DNA from: Stereocaulon alpinum
Lineage: Eukaryota; Ascomycota; Lecanoromycetes; Lecanorales; Stereocaulaceae
Direction: 5' to 3'
DNA length: 64,000 bases
Assembly (NCBI GenBank): GCA_018257865.1
Contig: JAEUBA010000049.1
Coordinates: 1-64,000, forward strand
The notes beneath the pieces are model-generated. The model ran no database searches, was not told the origin of the DNA, and saw nothing but the letters and a program-made list of their open reading frames with translations. Positions within the stretch are counted from its first letter, which is position 1, and each line of letters starts with the position of its first letter. Positions 12,194 to 24,500 of this stretch are shown here, one piece after another. Position numbers and translations under genes: made by a program.

Positions 12194-12308
12194 TACGGTG
12201 TCCCGGGATAACCAATTGGTCACATCAAATATTTTAAACTTTTATTTCTGAAAACCTACCCTACCATATTTGCAACTCTTAATAATCTAGTAACTACACC
12301 ACCACCAG
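12194..12308 (+). repeat. Left terminal inverted repeat, 115 bp
   Basis: It pairs with 17218-17332 with only a handful of mismatches. It includes the small palindromes TCCCGGGA and ACCAATTGGT near the outer end, which could be transposase-binding sites. CpA dinucleotides survive here although the adjoining interior has lost nearly all of them. Confidence 0.92.
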
Positions 12309-12399
12309 TAATCTAATTATCTACAGCGCCTATAGTATAGCTTATCTAATAGTACTCTATCGAATTCCTACCTCTTATCCTTATAGCGCCCCGTAAAAT

Positions 12400-14060
12400 T
12401 AACTTAGACCCCTACTAAGAATAGATCTTTAATACCTATAATAGGGGTACTACTACTAAAGATATCCTCGCTTAGGTATATAGATACTACCCTATAGTTA
12501 GTATAAAGATACTACGGAGGCGCCTAAATAAATAGGGCGCGAAGAAATATATTAATAATAAGTATTAAGACCCTTAACTCTATAATATAATAATTACCTT
12601 CCTCTTCTATAAACGCTAGGTAACGGATTAAGAGATAAGAGTTAAATTAGAAGATATAGGAATACCTATATAACTTAGATTACTTCAGCGAATTAGGCTT
12701 AAGATAGGTTACTAGCGGAGGCGTAAGATTAAATAAGTATAGTTTTAAGATAGTAAGATATTCCGTATTATATAGAAATACCTAGCTGAAGGCGCTATTA
12801 TAGACTTTAGGTTTATATACCTCTATACCTACTTCCGATATAATAAGATTACTATCTCTAAGTATAATTTAATATATAGAATAAGATTAGTCGATCTAGA
12901 AGGTATCTAGCGAAGATTTAAAAAGAAATAATATAAATACTAAAAATATACTATACTAAGACCTAACGTAATCTAGTCTATTAACGCGTATTATAAGCTA
13001 GAGTTTTTTAGCGTTTAGATCTACGCCGTAATTAACGCCTATTCTCGCAAAATTCTATAGATCTATATTAGAGTCTTAGCTTATATAGTAATTAGTATAG
13101 TAAAGTAATATTTAGACTATTTAGCGGAGGTAAAAACTATACCTAATATAATCCGTTCTAACTAGGGGATAGAGACTATTCTTATTATAAACGCTTACTA
13201 GTAGTTATATTACGCGTAAGAGGACCGTATTAAGAGACTAAGACCTTTTAAGAAGTATTAGATATTTAGGAAGAGTACTATAAACTAAAGAATTAAGGCT
13301 TAGTAGATATATCTATAGTCTTCTATACTATACCGCTAGGTACTCTTTTTTAATATCGCGTAAGAAGAAGGATACTATTAATATAATAGGCTTTATAATT
13401 AACTAGCTTACTACGCCGTCTATATACGCTTAATTCGTAAAGAAGCCTATAAATTTATAGAGAACTAAAATACTTATAAGATTTATACTTAAAAGAATCG
13501 TCTATATATAGTCTCTAGTAAACCTTAGTATCTTTATAAATTTCCTAAACCGCTAGTAGAGAAGTACGCTAGTATACCTAATCTAAAGCTTATTAAAAAG
13601 CTAAGGGCGGAATTATAAGCCTATAATATAGACGAATATTTACTACTAGTAACTAAGGAGTAGTGCTACTAAAAAGCTCTAAAGCTTAGATATAACTTAG
13701 ATATACTAAAGGCTTCTAATATCCTTACTACTAGAATAGGGTAGCGACTATATAGTCCCGTCTATATAAAGCTTAGGGAGGTAATCCGCTAATATATTAT
13801 CTTAGGTATAGAACTAATCCTTACTAGTATAGAGACCTCTACCGGAGCAGGGCGGTAGCGACCTTCTTAAACGGTAATAGACGCGTTTTAGAACGCTCGT
13901 AGGTATAAGGAGCCTAATATATTCTAGGATTAGCTAGATAATAAGCTTAGGCCTAAGTCTAATAATAAGATCTATTCGGAGGCGGCGGATTCGCCTATAG
14001 GGGGTAAGGAGGCTCTCTAAGATATACTTAAATAAAGTATTAGATTTAAAAAGTATTATA
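12400..14060 (+). pseudogene. Transposase ghost with integrase-core (DDE, rve-like) motifs
   Basis: There is no open frame: many TAA and TAG codons stand where CAA, CAG or TGG would be expected after C-to-T mutation on either strand. In a single frame the stop-SIN triplet at 12974 corresponds to W-S-I-D. IYAVINAYSR follows at about 13020-13048. IRSN-stop-G at 13151 corresponds to I-R-S-D-Q-G, and TIN-stop-RIKA at 13277 to N-Q-R-I-E-S-W-W. These lie about 59 and 45 codons apart, consistent with a D-D-E integrase core. An arginine-rich helix-turn-helix-like stretch precedes it at about 12600-12730. The family comparison is from memory of fungal integrase-core proteins and is inference. Confidence 0.65.
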
Positions 14061-17000
14061 ATTAATTTTTTTAGCTATATTACTTACGCAATTACCTTAA
14101 GTAATTATATTAAGTAATAAAAAAATAGTATATTTCTAAACAACTAATTAACTAATTATATATAACGGATTAATAAGATATCCTTATTTCCTTTTTTACC
14201 CTCCTTATAAGGACCCTTCTTAAGGTCCCTATATATTTTTAATATATAGGGATATTATAGTATTATCTTTAGACCTTACTATCGGTAAGGTACTATTTTC
14301 GATTTCCTAGCTTAGCAGGCGAAGTAGGCGGGTTAACCCTTATAGTATACCTAACTACTAGCGTTATTAACTACGGTAGTACCCGTTAATACTTAGCCCT
14401 ACTTATACTATATCTCTCCTAGTACTAAAAACTATTAATAATACCTTATATCCCTAGCGTACTTAATAATCTTAAAAGGGCTTAGTTTAGGCTACTTACT
14501 ACTACTTTTTTAAAGAAAATTAATTAGGTATTATAAAAGTTATAGCGGTTATAAGTTTTAGACCCCTCTCTTAGTATTTATTAATATCCGCTGTAGGGTT
14601 TTCTTCCCTATATACCTCTAAGGATAAACTAATATCTTTAATATAGAAGAGATTAATAACTACTAAACGGATTTATATATTAGTACTAGTTTCTTAAAGA
14701 GAGGTGTTAAAATAATAATTTAGAATTAAAAATATCGAAAATACCTTAAATATTCGTTAAGTTCTCTACTCCTAAAGGTTTCTATATACTAGCGTTAGTA
14801 TAGGTGCTTAGGACGGATAATACGACGGTTTTTAACTATATTAAGCTCTCCCCCTACTTCCTCCCTATCTATATAATTCTAATATAATTTAGAGTACTAT
14901 AACTATAGTTATTATCTAAAGTTTTAAGAAGATCTATATAGAATTAGGGGCGTACTATTCTCCGCTAGAAATATCTCCTTTAAGTACTCTATAGTAGAAA
15001 TTCGACTATATCTAAGATATACCGCTATCCTAAATTATAATTAAAATACTAGGTAATTCCCCTAGATTATTCCTTAAGTAATAACCCCTAGATCCTTTCT
15101 TAACTACTAGCGATAAATTCTATTACACACCTATTATAATATCGTCTCTACTAGGACGGTTTTACTTAGAGAGAGGTAGAAAAGACTACTTTACTATAGT
15201 AAAACCTAGTAAAGGTTGCGGTAGTAATTATTTATATATTAGTTCTAAGGATAACTATATTAGAGAGAGTTAAGGAGGCGAGGTAAGTAAGTCCTACTTA
15301 TATATATTTTTTACTAATTATTTCTAGGAACTACGCCTTCTATATAAGGGTATAATACTTATAGTATTAAGACGTACCGCTTTAATAAATTAGACTTATA
15401 GCGCTGCAACTTCGCGCCCTTATACCGGTAATAGCGTAGTATATACGTCCTCCTCCTTAAACCTATATCCTATCCCCAAACCTACCTACCCTAGAAGTAG
15501 GATAGTAGCTAAGAAATAGCTTATATCTATTATTCCTCGCTAGTAATATTATCTCCGTACTACTACTAATAATTACTAGAGGACCTATATTAATAATCGC
15601 TAATATAGTTAGTATAATATAATATTATATTATATAGTCCTAGCTGATATATTTAGGAATTATACTTTATACTATCTTTAATACGAAGATTAATTCTTTA
15701 GAGGATTAGATTTATAATACCCTTTTCGCTAATTATAGAGCTAGCGCTAAGCTTATCTTTAATAACGTAGTAGGGGTTAATAGGGTCTAGATCTCTCCTA
15801 GGATTTAAGGTAATAGTTTATATAGTATACCGGTAATAATAGGAGATACGGCTAATTCTCTAGTATAGGTATATAACTTTATACTACGTATTAGGCTTAA
15901 TAGAGTTAAGGAGAAAGAGCTATACTTAATCTATAAGATAGCTAAAGACGACCCTAAGGCGGTAGAGGTAGCGGAGGAAGAAGAATATAAGGCGGAGAGG
16001 TAAAGATATATTCTAGTAGAGGCTCCTAAGAAGTATATAGCAGCGAAGGTTTTAGTAGTAAAGGTCTCTAAGATACCTATAACTCTATAACTAAAAGGGA
16101 AAGGAAAGTAGAAGGTTAAGGAAGAAGAAGAAGTTAAGAAAGAAGACCTTATAGTATAGGTTATAGAAAAGTTTAGTAGTCTTAAATCTCTTAAGGTAAG
16201 TTATTTCCTTAAAACTATATAAATATCGCTAATTATATAAAGAATACTAATAATAATACGATTAATATACTAATAGTATTATAAGGTAAGAAGCGTCCTT
16301 ATTCGCTATCCTCTACTATTAATCCTACTAAGTTAAAGACTGGTGCGCGTAAGAATAAGAAGAAGAAGCCGTGATATTAGGTATAATAGTAATAGTAGGG
16401 TATAATCGAATATCTTTAAGACTACTCGCCCTTAGTATACTATTATAGTACTACTCTAAGGTCTAATCTAAGGCTTATATATTATATTACTATCGCTGCC
16501 GACCGTATTATTATTAATGTTTTTTGAAGTTATAAATATTAACTTATAGGTAGTAAAGTAGTATATATTAAGGAGTAGTATAGAATACGCCTACTTTTCT
16601 AATAATAGAATTATCTAACTAATTAACTAATCCTTCCTATATAGTATTACTCTATATAGTCTCTAGCTACTTAGGTGTTTCTAATACGATTAAGCTAATA
16701 CCGCTACTACTAAGTCTACTACTATTAACTATAGGCCCTCCGTAACCTATATTTTTATATATACTTAATAGCGGTATAGATTACTAAGTACTTACTACGT
16801 AGTACTTAGCTATATCTTAGCTACTAACTAAGGCACTAGTAAAGTATAAGGACCTCTATAGTAATACGTATATATATACTTATTAGTATATATTATAGGC
16901 GGGCCTTCCCTACTACTAGCTAGGGCGGAGACTTAGACTATATAATAGTAGGGTAGAATTATAACCCGCCTAGCTACTCGTAGACGTAGGATAGTATATA

Positions 17001-17217
17001 GAAGGAGGGCGGGAGGCTAGTAGGAGGTTATCTTACCTATAGGGAGTAGTTAGCGCAGTCTACTATATATTATTAGTAGAGATAATATAAGTATTTCACC
17101 TATTTCCGGCGGTGATATATACGGTAGCGGGAGACGACAGCGTATAGTTCTAACTACCAGTAAGGGTTTATTACGTATAGAAACAACTATTTGAGTTACT
17201 TAATAGATAGTTAATAG
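14061..17217. other. Degraded interior of the transposon, second possible gene ghost
   Basis: The RIP signature continues throughout. A plus-strand stretch at about 15700-16400 has lysine- and glutamate-rich codons (AAG/GAA runs) and ends in a basic cluster, so it may be the remnant of a second protein or a coiled-coil region. No family could be recognised and no frame is intact. Confidence 0.4.
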
Positions 17218-17332
17218 CTGGTGGTGGTGTAGTTACTAGATTATTAAGAGTTGCAAATGTAGTGGGGTAGGTTTTCAGAAATAAAAGTTTAAAATATTTG
17301 ATATGACCAATTGGTTATCCCGGGACACCGTA
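17218..17332 (-). repeat. Right terminal inverted repeat, 115 bp
   Basis: It is the reverse complement of the left repeat. The differences include a C/T change at CAC versus CAT, as expected of light RIP. The CTTCG duplication follows directly at 17333-17337. The AP-1 beta gene ends about 200 bp further right. Confidence 0.92.
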
Positions 17333-17538
17333 CTTCGGTTCTAACGCCCGGCTTTTAGGATCTTACAAGGACTTACCATTATACATTTCTTGTCATGATT
17401 CATTATAAGAACATTAAAGGACCTTGAAAGGATGGGTCCTTTACAAGCTATGTACAATATGACGTCAGATCAACAGTGATCAACCACTGTAGCTGGAGTA
17501 AACTTAATGACCTTACGACCTCTTCGCTCCATATGAGT

Positions 17539-20162
17539 TTAAAGGTCAAGCAAGTCACCATTTCCTCCTCCGATCTGGGGCTGATACACCTGGTGAGGGT
17601 TGCTCTGATTGACAACGTATTGCCTATCTCCTGGCGCACCTGCCGTAGGACTTCCTCCAAAGCCATCATCTCCTCCAATGTCCATAGAGCCCATGCCGGT
17701 GTTCAGGCTTGAAAAGTAGACGTCTGCTGCTTCAACGGCTGACGAAAAGTTCGCCCTTCCAGTACCAGCTCCGTCGGCCGTCTGTGGCCCCGATCCGTTC
17801 ATGACTGAGGGCAGCGCTCTCTGCGCTTCCATTGCGATGACAGTGGGTAGGGTATGTTTCTGTAGAGCTGGGCTATCAACCAGCTTTCTAGCTCGTGCGT
17901 TCCTAAACACCTGCTGAACAGGTTTAAGATAAACAGTGGCAAGTGTTCCGACATTAAGGCACATCTCTTCCAATGTCGCAGGGTCCAGCTTTTCCGACTC
18001 GGCGGTGATGGGCGGCTTTGGACCCATCACGACCTGTTTTGCAAGAGTAGCGTCTGTCGAAAGCAACCTCCAGTACATGTAACCTCGATCTCGGAGGTCA
18101 ACGCTATCGGTCTCCTCAGTGGCCCATTTCAGAACTTTAGGCACCAGGTCCTGTCCTTTGGTTGGTCTTTGAATGAAAAGCTTGACCGTAGCTGTGAGCA
18201 AGGCAAGCTGGACCTCCAATGGTTCGTCATGGAAGGAAAAGAGAAAGTCGTCCAGGAGGACGTCGGAGTTCTCGATCCGATCTGCGTACTCGCCAATCAC
18301 CCAAATCATCGCAGACTTCGCTTCAGGTTCATCAAGTGAATCTAGGTTCTCGCAAAGAACCGAAATGATGGACTCGTATTGATTTGGGTATTTGCGGAAT
18401 ATATTTCGAATCACGACAGTCGCTTCTTGCACGATGTATGTGACCTTGGTTGCCACCAGCTCGAGAAGAGAGTCAATACAGAGTTGAGACGCTGGTTCGA
18501 TCTTGATGGCTAGTTTACCAATCGCTCGTACTGATTTACGTACAAAATGGACGTCAATCTCCGTAGCATATCTACTTGCATGTCAGCGGCCAACATGATG
18601 CAGGCTTGACCTTTCTAGGCGGCTCGAGAACGACTTACTCTCTTAGCTCTGTAAGGACCTCTTTGATATTCCTCTCCGTAGCGAGCATGAAGATCAATTC
18701 TAATTTCGTGACTTTGACGTAGATTGGATCATTGTATTTGCAAAAGAAGACTCGGATATCGTTCCTCAGTACTTCAGGTCTTCGCTGCAGTATCAATAGC
18801 GCGTTTCGGAGAGCGAGATATTGGATCTCTGGCCCTTTAGCAAGTAGTGTGACTAAAGGTGGAGACAACTTTCTACACAAGCCAGAGATCTGCTTCTCAT
18901 CGGCAATGTAGTTCATGAGGTAAAGTATAACCCGCGTGCAGGTTAGTACGACAGATGAATTCGCATGCGACAACCGAGGCGTGACCCGCTCTGCGAGAAG
19001 TCCTGCTTCTTGAGGATCTTGTGGAACGTATGACATAAGAGCCTCGAGAATGTATGTCTGGCCCCACCTGAGCTCACATTAGATCCGAACGTCAAGAATT
19101 AGATGCTACCTACTCGGAGCAATCTGGCAAAATCTGTACGATCTTAGAAGCACTAGCATAGTCGATAGTGAGTTTGATGGTCTCGCTCCTTTCCCAGATG
19201 TCCATTAAGGCTGCCAACGCACTCGATACGACCGTTGGGTTATCGTCCCTTAGCATGGTGTTCAGTCTGTCAATTAAATCGGATGCTTCGACAAGGACTT
19301 TGTCATGGTCGTAGAGCTTTGCTACTGCAAAGGCGGCAGTTTTTCGTACATACGGGTCCGGATCCTTTAGCAGCGATTTCACGGGTGAAAAGGCAGCTTC
19401 CACGAATTCGCGAACATGTATATAGGACATGGTGCGGAGGGCAAGGGCACGTATCAAAGGATTGTTGTCTTCCATGTCCTGCAAGTACGCCCGTTGGAGT
19501 GGGCCAATCATATCTGGAAGTAAAGGAACTTACAAGTACAAGGACAGGAAGAGCCTTTATCGCAATATCTGGCTTCATCCGAGCGTAGTTAACCAAGAAA
19601 AGGAAACACCTACTCAGTAGTCAACCATCTGCTGCCTAAGAAAAGATCATCGAGACCGGGCCGATTTAGCATACATCTTCTTGACTTCCAGACTCGGTAT
19701 TTGCATACACGTGATTATGTCAGGAAAGAGGGCGACCATATCGTTGTTGCTCATTGTCATATTGGCAACAATCTTCTTCAGAGCAATTTTCTTCGCAGAG
19801 TGGTTTTTGTCTTTCTTCCCTCCGCTGTTGAGCTCCAATCTCAGCTCGGCAACTTTGCCCTTCAATTGAAGACCGTCAGTCAGCTTTGGCTTCGGAAGAA
19901 GGTCACGAGGATCAACCGGAGTGCCAGGGTGAGGGTCAGGACCAGCTATTTGACGAGATGCAAGACCAGCCATGCTTGTCAGGTACGACGACATCAGATT
20001 GTAGAAGGACGGGTTTTGATATTGGTCGGCCATTGATAAAAGTCCAAGCAAGGCGTGGTAATGCCATACTTTCAAATGAACGGCGAGAGTGGGAAGCGAT
20101 TGAACGAGAACAAACGGACATACCCTCGCGAAAAGTTTTGCATCCCCCCCACTGGTGGCCAT
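17539..20162 (-). CDS. APL2: AP-1 complex subunit beta (beta-adaptin)
   Basis: Large subunit of the clathrin adaptor AP-1, which sorts cargo at the trans-Golgi and endosomes. Exons: 20162-19675, 19609-19534, 19478-19114, 19067-18639, 18571-17539. The adaptin N-terminal HEAT trunk is clear (KKIALKKIVANMTMSNND, RALALRTMSYIHVREF, NPTVVSSALAALMDIW, IQRPTKG, SEKLDPATLEEM). The protein ends after a short hinge without an ear domain and finishes GDLLDL, which resembles a clathrin-box motif. The 5' end is uncertain: MATSGGDAKLFAR matches family N-termini, and GKVAELRLELNSGG should follow almost directly, but 88 in-frame codons lie between. An intron starting at GTATGT after GCGAG probably removes some of them; read through, the protein is 796 aa, spliced about 710-750. 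It is divergent from EMC4. Confidence 0.93.
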
Positions 20163-20484
20163 ATTGACTCTTTATGGCACTCAATATGGACTGTTATTGG
20201 CACTTAGGCCACACAGGACTGTGTCCCTAACAATGACCAGAACGACATACTCCGGACAGCCTCGTGAACGATGAAGAACTGGAAACTAGAGGGTAACAGA
20301 CATTACAGTCGTGCACATTCAAACAAAGATACATTGAGGGATTCAGAGTGAGCTCCGGCTACGAATGCTTTGGCTAGCCTTCCCGGCTAGGGCTGACGGT
20401 CTTGACCACTAGCAGCACTCCCCTACGGTAGGTAAGCTCTAAAGCTCTGAAGCTTCTTCGCCTTCTCAACACCAACGACTCACG
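20163..20484. promoter_or_regulatory. Divergent promoter region APL2 / EMC4
   Basis: These 322 bp separate the two start codons. Pyrimidine-rich stretches and small direct motifs are present, but I see no binding site I would name. Confidence 0.5.
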
Positions 20485-21110
20485 ATGGCATCAGAACCTC
20501 CATCAAAGGTCCCTCCACCGCCTCAATGGGTCATAGATCTGAACAGTCCTCCGCGACCCAAACCGAAGAATACAAGCTTTGCGAATCCACCGGGCTACAC
20601 TGAACCAGCCAGCTCTGGCAAAGTACACCACCATCGCGCTCTTGCCCTAATTGAAAGACCCACTAACCGCTTCCCCAGCGCTCTACAGCCTCTTCCAAAG
20701 CTCCTGCCCGCAAGCCTCCCAGTACCGCCGAAACCGATACCCTCAAGCTTAAGAAGTCCTGGGAGCTTGCGATAGCGCCCGCCAAAGCCCTTCCCATGAA
20801 TGCGATCATGATGTATATGTCCGGCAATAGTCTTCAGATCTTCAGCATAATGATGGTTTTCATGCTGTTCAAGAATCCAATACAGGGGTTACTGTCTACA
20901 AACCAAGTGTTCAGGAGGTTTGAGACGGAGGGTACAAAGAATCAGCTGTGGCTTGTCAAGGCGTGCTATGTGCTGATGAATTGCGTGGCACTGGCGTTGG
21001 GAGTTTGGAAAGTCAACGGAATGGGGTTATTGCCTACGACGAGAAGTGATTGGTTGGCATGGGAGACGGAGAGGGTGCCGTTGGAGAGGGCCGTATTTGC
21101 ATTTCGGTAG
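20485..21110 (+). CDS. EMC4: ER membrane protein complex subunit 4
   Basis: Subunit of the EMC insertase that places tail-anchored and some polytopic proteins in the ER membrane. Two exons, 20485-20622 and 20679-21110, give 189 aa; the 56-nt intron (GTACAC...CCCCAG) restores the frame between PASSGK and RSTASSKAPARKPP. The proline-rich cytosolic N-terminus is followed by LKLKKSWELAIAPAKALPMN, a strongly conserved EMC4 segment. Two hydrophobic helices follow (MNAIMMYMSGNSLQIF... and CYVLMNCVALALGVW). Length matches the family (about 180-190 aa). Without the intron the first exon runs into a stop at 20773, which confirms splicing. Confidence 0.95.
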
Positions 21111-21552
21111 CTTCTCTTTCAACGACTCATACAAGACACTTTCACGCGCGTCACACCCTTCCCGTGCAGATTTTACGGCTCCGTTCATGGGAACAGAGCC
21201 ATTGAGCGCTCGGATATCATCAATGGTAAGGAAGCATTGCCCGAGGAAGAGTCCAAGATACGCCAGAACACGGCCTATCAAACTGCTTATGCACCTTTTT
21301 CTGCTCTGATATATGAAAAGTCATATCATTGACGGTCATATAATCTTTGTAAATGCAGAGTCTTTGGGAGACTTAGGGTCGATAGGGATAAATTAGCTTT
21401 GGCAGCACAAAGAATCAGAATCGTGCAAGTAGGTGCGAGGATAAATAATTCAACGCTATGCTTCGATAGAGCGGGCTACCTTCGGATGACTATGCAAGGA
21501 TGAAACAGATCACTGTGTGAAGAATTTGTTGACCAATGACAGAAGTGAGCCG
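21111..21552. other. Convergent 3' intergenic region, EMC4 / BBC1
   Basis: These 442 bp hold the two 3' UTRs. No further gene is seen; short open frames here are antisense to UTR sequence. Confidence 0.6.
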
Positions 21553-24500
21553 TCAATTTTGACCCTCCCAGCCGACCCAGCTCCTTGCCATGACACGCCA
21601 GACCTTCACTTCGCCGCTTTTCATGTCACCAAACTTGAAACTTTCCGCCTTGACTTTCTTGCTCTCCCGACCCTGCTCCCAAGCTCTGACCTTCTTTTTA
21701 GTACCATCCCAATCGATCACTACGCCGACATGATCAGGCCTGCCGACCTCGATGGCGTATTTGGTGTGCATAGCACCGCGGTGACCCTGAAACTTAGTGT
21801 TACGGAACGTCACGATATCACCTGCACGAATCTCATCGAATTGTCGCACGGAGGCGTTCGCCAGATTGGCGTATACCAAGGCCCCATAGGCGCGCACACC
21901 GACAGGTAACAAAGCGTCCGGCAATGCGTACATGAGATCCTGAACCAAAGCATGTGGGGAGCCGTCACCAACTACCGCCCCCTCTTTCGCATTTGCCGCT
22001 TCTGCAATACGTGAGCCAAATCGAGTATGAGCACTCTCCAGCTGATCTTGTCGCAGGTTCTGCGGAGGGGGTTCGTGGCGTTGCTCAAGGCTAGCGTTGG
22101 CTGGGTCTTTTGCTTCAAAATGTGCAGTAATCACAGTCTGCGAGTAGTCCATGAAAAGAACATATACGATCTTGGCGATCGCTTGCTTCCCACCCCGCCT
22201 TGTGGTACTAGTCTCTTCTATCTCGAATATCAAATCGCGACGGTTCTGGAAGGCTGGCGGAGGGGTGTCAGGCCGAGCCCACCACTGACTACCTTGTGCA
22301 AGATCGACGTCGCTGGCTATGAAACCTTGCTCGCCGGAGGCCCTGGGCGCATCCGTTGACCTGCGGATAGTGGTACTAGTCCGCTGGACGTCCATCGATT
22401 GCCTTGGACCAGATCTACCCGGTACTGGCATGTTGCTCGAAGAGGCATACTGCTGTGAGGGTGGAGTAGTCGGTGGTGGCATGGCTCGCTGAGGTGGAGA
22501 GGTAGGATGACTAGGCTCAAGATCTTCGAGTCTAGGCGTCGTTGGACCTTCCATCTCGTACTGGCCTCCTGAAGGATGACGCTGTCCAGACCTTGAATAA
22601 TTATACGGATCGTAGTCCTCGTCCTCCTCGTTGTATTCCTGCTCCTTGGGCGGGGGCGGCGGTGGCGGCGGCGGTGCACCCCTTGGCATTTCGGAAGATT
22701 GACGATCATTCCTAGGAGGCAGATTAGGTGGTGGAGGCGGAACAGCACGTGGTGCGCCTGACATTGGCGGGCCGAGAGATGGAAGACCTGGATGGTGTAA
22801 TGATGTCTCATCAGTCATTGAGTCATCTTCAAGACTTGAGGCCCGTGCGTGAGACTGATGGAGCGCATCCTTGTGTGGTGCGCTTGAGGCCATGTCTGTG
22901 TCATAATCACCTTCGTACTCGGTGACTTCTTCGTCGCTCTCCACAGTCTCCCGAGCTTTGGGTAGAGTATGTGGCACTGGCGGCATCCTCCCATCTCCAT
23001 TAGGAGCTCGTGAAGAAGGAACTCTCGCAGGGGGCGGCGGCGGTGGTGCTCTGTTTGAAGGCGTAGACGGCATCATAGAGCCTGGTACAGGTGGCACTCG
23101 ACTGCTTCGATTAGGTGGGGCTTGGGGTGAAGTGGGAGACATCTCAGATGAATCCATGCTGGGACTTTGCCCTACATAGTCCGAAGGACGTGACTGAGGA
23201 GCTGCAGATCTATTGGGCAAAGATGGCGGTGGACCGGCAGAAGAAGGGACTGGAGGAGGTCCTCCTCGGCTGCTGGGCCGAGCACTATCAGTTACAGCAG
23301 GTATTTTCAGTGAGTTTCTCGCATGCAACGACATCTCGTCGTCAGACTCGGAACCCTCGCTCGGCGACATTGGCTGGCTAGGAGGTAGGCGTGGCACAGA
23401 CCGTGCTATGGAAAGTCAGTGTCTCAAAATGTTCTGATTACCAGGCAAAACCCACATTCACTAGGCGGAGGGGGAACCGGACGCTCAGAAGGCACAGGCG
23501 GGGGAGCTCCTCTGCTTTGGCCTGGTGGAAGAGGGACAGGGCGATCTAAAACAATCAGCATAGATCTTGACTGGAGCACGAAGAACTTCAGAGTGACTAC
23601 CTTGAGGGATGGATGAGGGTACAGCTCGTTCTGTTGATCTTCTGGAGGGCGCCACAGGCTCCTCCATATCTTCAACCTCGGGCGCATCTCCTGGATCTTT
23701 CCAATTTCTTACAGACTTCAGTTCGTCCGCATCTTCTCTACCACCTTCTGGTTGAAAATCATCCTGCTCAGGGCTTCGAACTTTCTGAAGGCCAGACATA
23801 GGCATGATAGGAACAGGAGGCGCGCGAGATTGCGGGCTGTCAGTCAGCGCTGAAGTGGAGTTGCCAGAGGCTTTTCTATCGCTTGAGCCTGAAACCTGCT
23901 TCGTAGCGATCCTAGGGGGCATACCCCCTGGGGGACCAAACATCCCTGCCATGCCCATACCACCGCTCATCTTGGCCATACGTTCTCTAATTTCCATTCT
24001 TCTCTTCACCTCCGGATCGACGTCTTCCTCTTCTTCTTCCTCAGCTTCATCCCCTTCCGCGTTGTCTTCCTCGTCTCCAATGTCCGCTTCCTGAACAGGT
24101 GCTTGTGGCGTTCTCTGGGAGGGCAAGGAGCCTTTACGATGCGGCTTCTCGTCGCTGTCATCTCGACCGGTAGATAGTTCTTCACCATCCTCTGTATCCC
24201 CTACACCGGACTGATCGGCATCATTTGGATCGCTGAGCAGTTCTCGTGGTGCAACTACTCCTGGGCTACCTACAGGAGTGGCTTCTCGAGATTTTCGAGG
24301 TCTAGCAGAGGGCCGGGCTGCATCCATAGATCGCTTGCCTGTCGTATCACCACTGTTCATCCGTTCTAGATTGTCACCTCGGAATTCTTCTTCTCGTTCA
24401 AGAGTCGGGTCTTGTGGCTCAGCAGGTCTTCTAGGAGGGCGCTTTGCCTTCTCCTTCTTCTGGCCTGCTTCTACATGTCGTGCAGCCTGTTCCATCTGCT

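Larger units (their letters stand above)
12194..17332. mobile_element. RIP-inactivated TIR DNA transposon, 5.14 kb
   Basis: The element has 115-bp terminal inverted repeats (12194-12308 and 17218-17332) starting TACGGTGTCCCGGGATAACC. It is flanked by the direct repeat CTTCG (12189-12193 and 17333-17337), a likely 5-bp target-site duplication. If the outer TA is counted as target instead, a TA duplication is the alternative reading. The interior is saturated with TpA and stop codons. One plus-strand frame from about 12400 to 14060 still reads as a transposase ghost. I infer an integrase-fold (rve-like) DNA transposon; the exact superfamily is not settled. The element is complete at both ends and cannot be autonomous. 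Confidence 0.9.

Noticed and set aside
12194..17332. Reading the element as an LTR retrotransposon because of the 5-bp target duplication
   Set aside because: The terminal repeats are inverted, not direct, and the coding ghost has no reverse-transcriptase-like motif.
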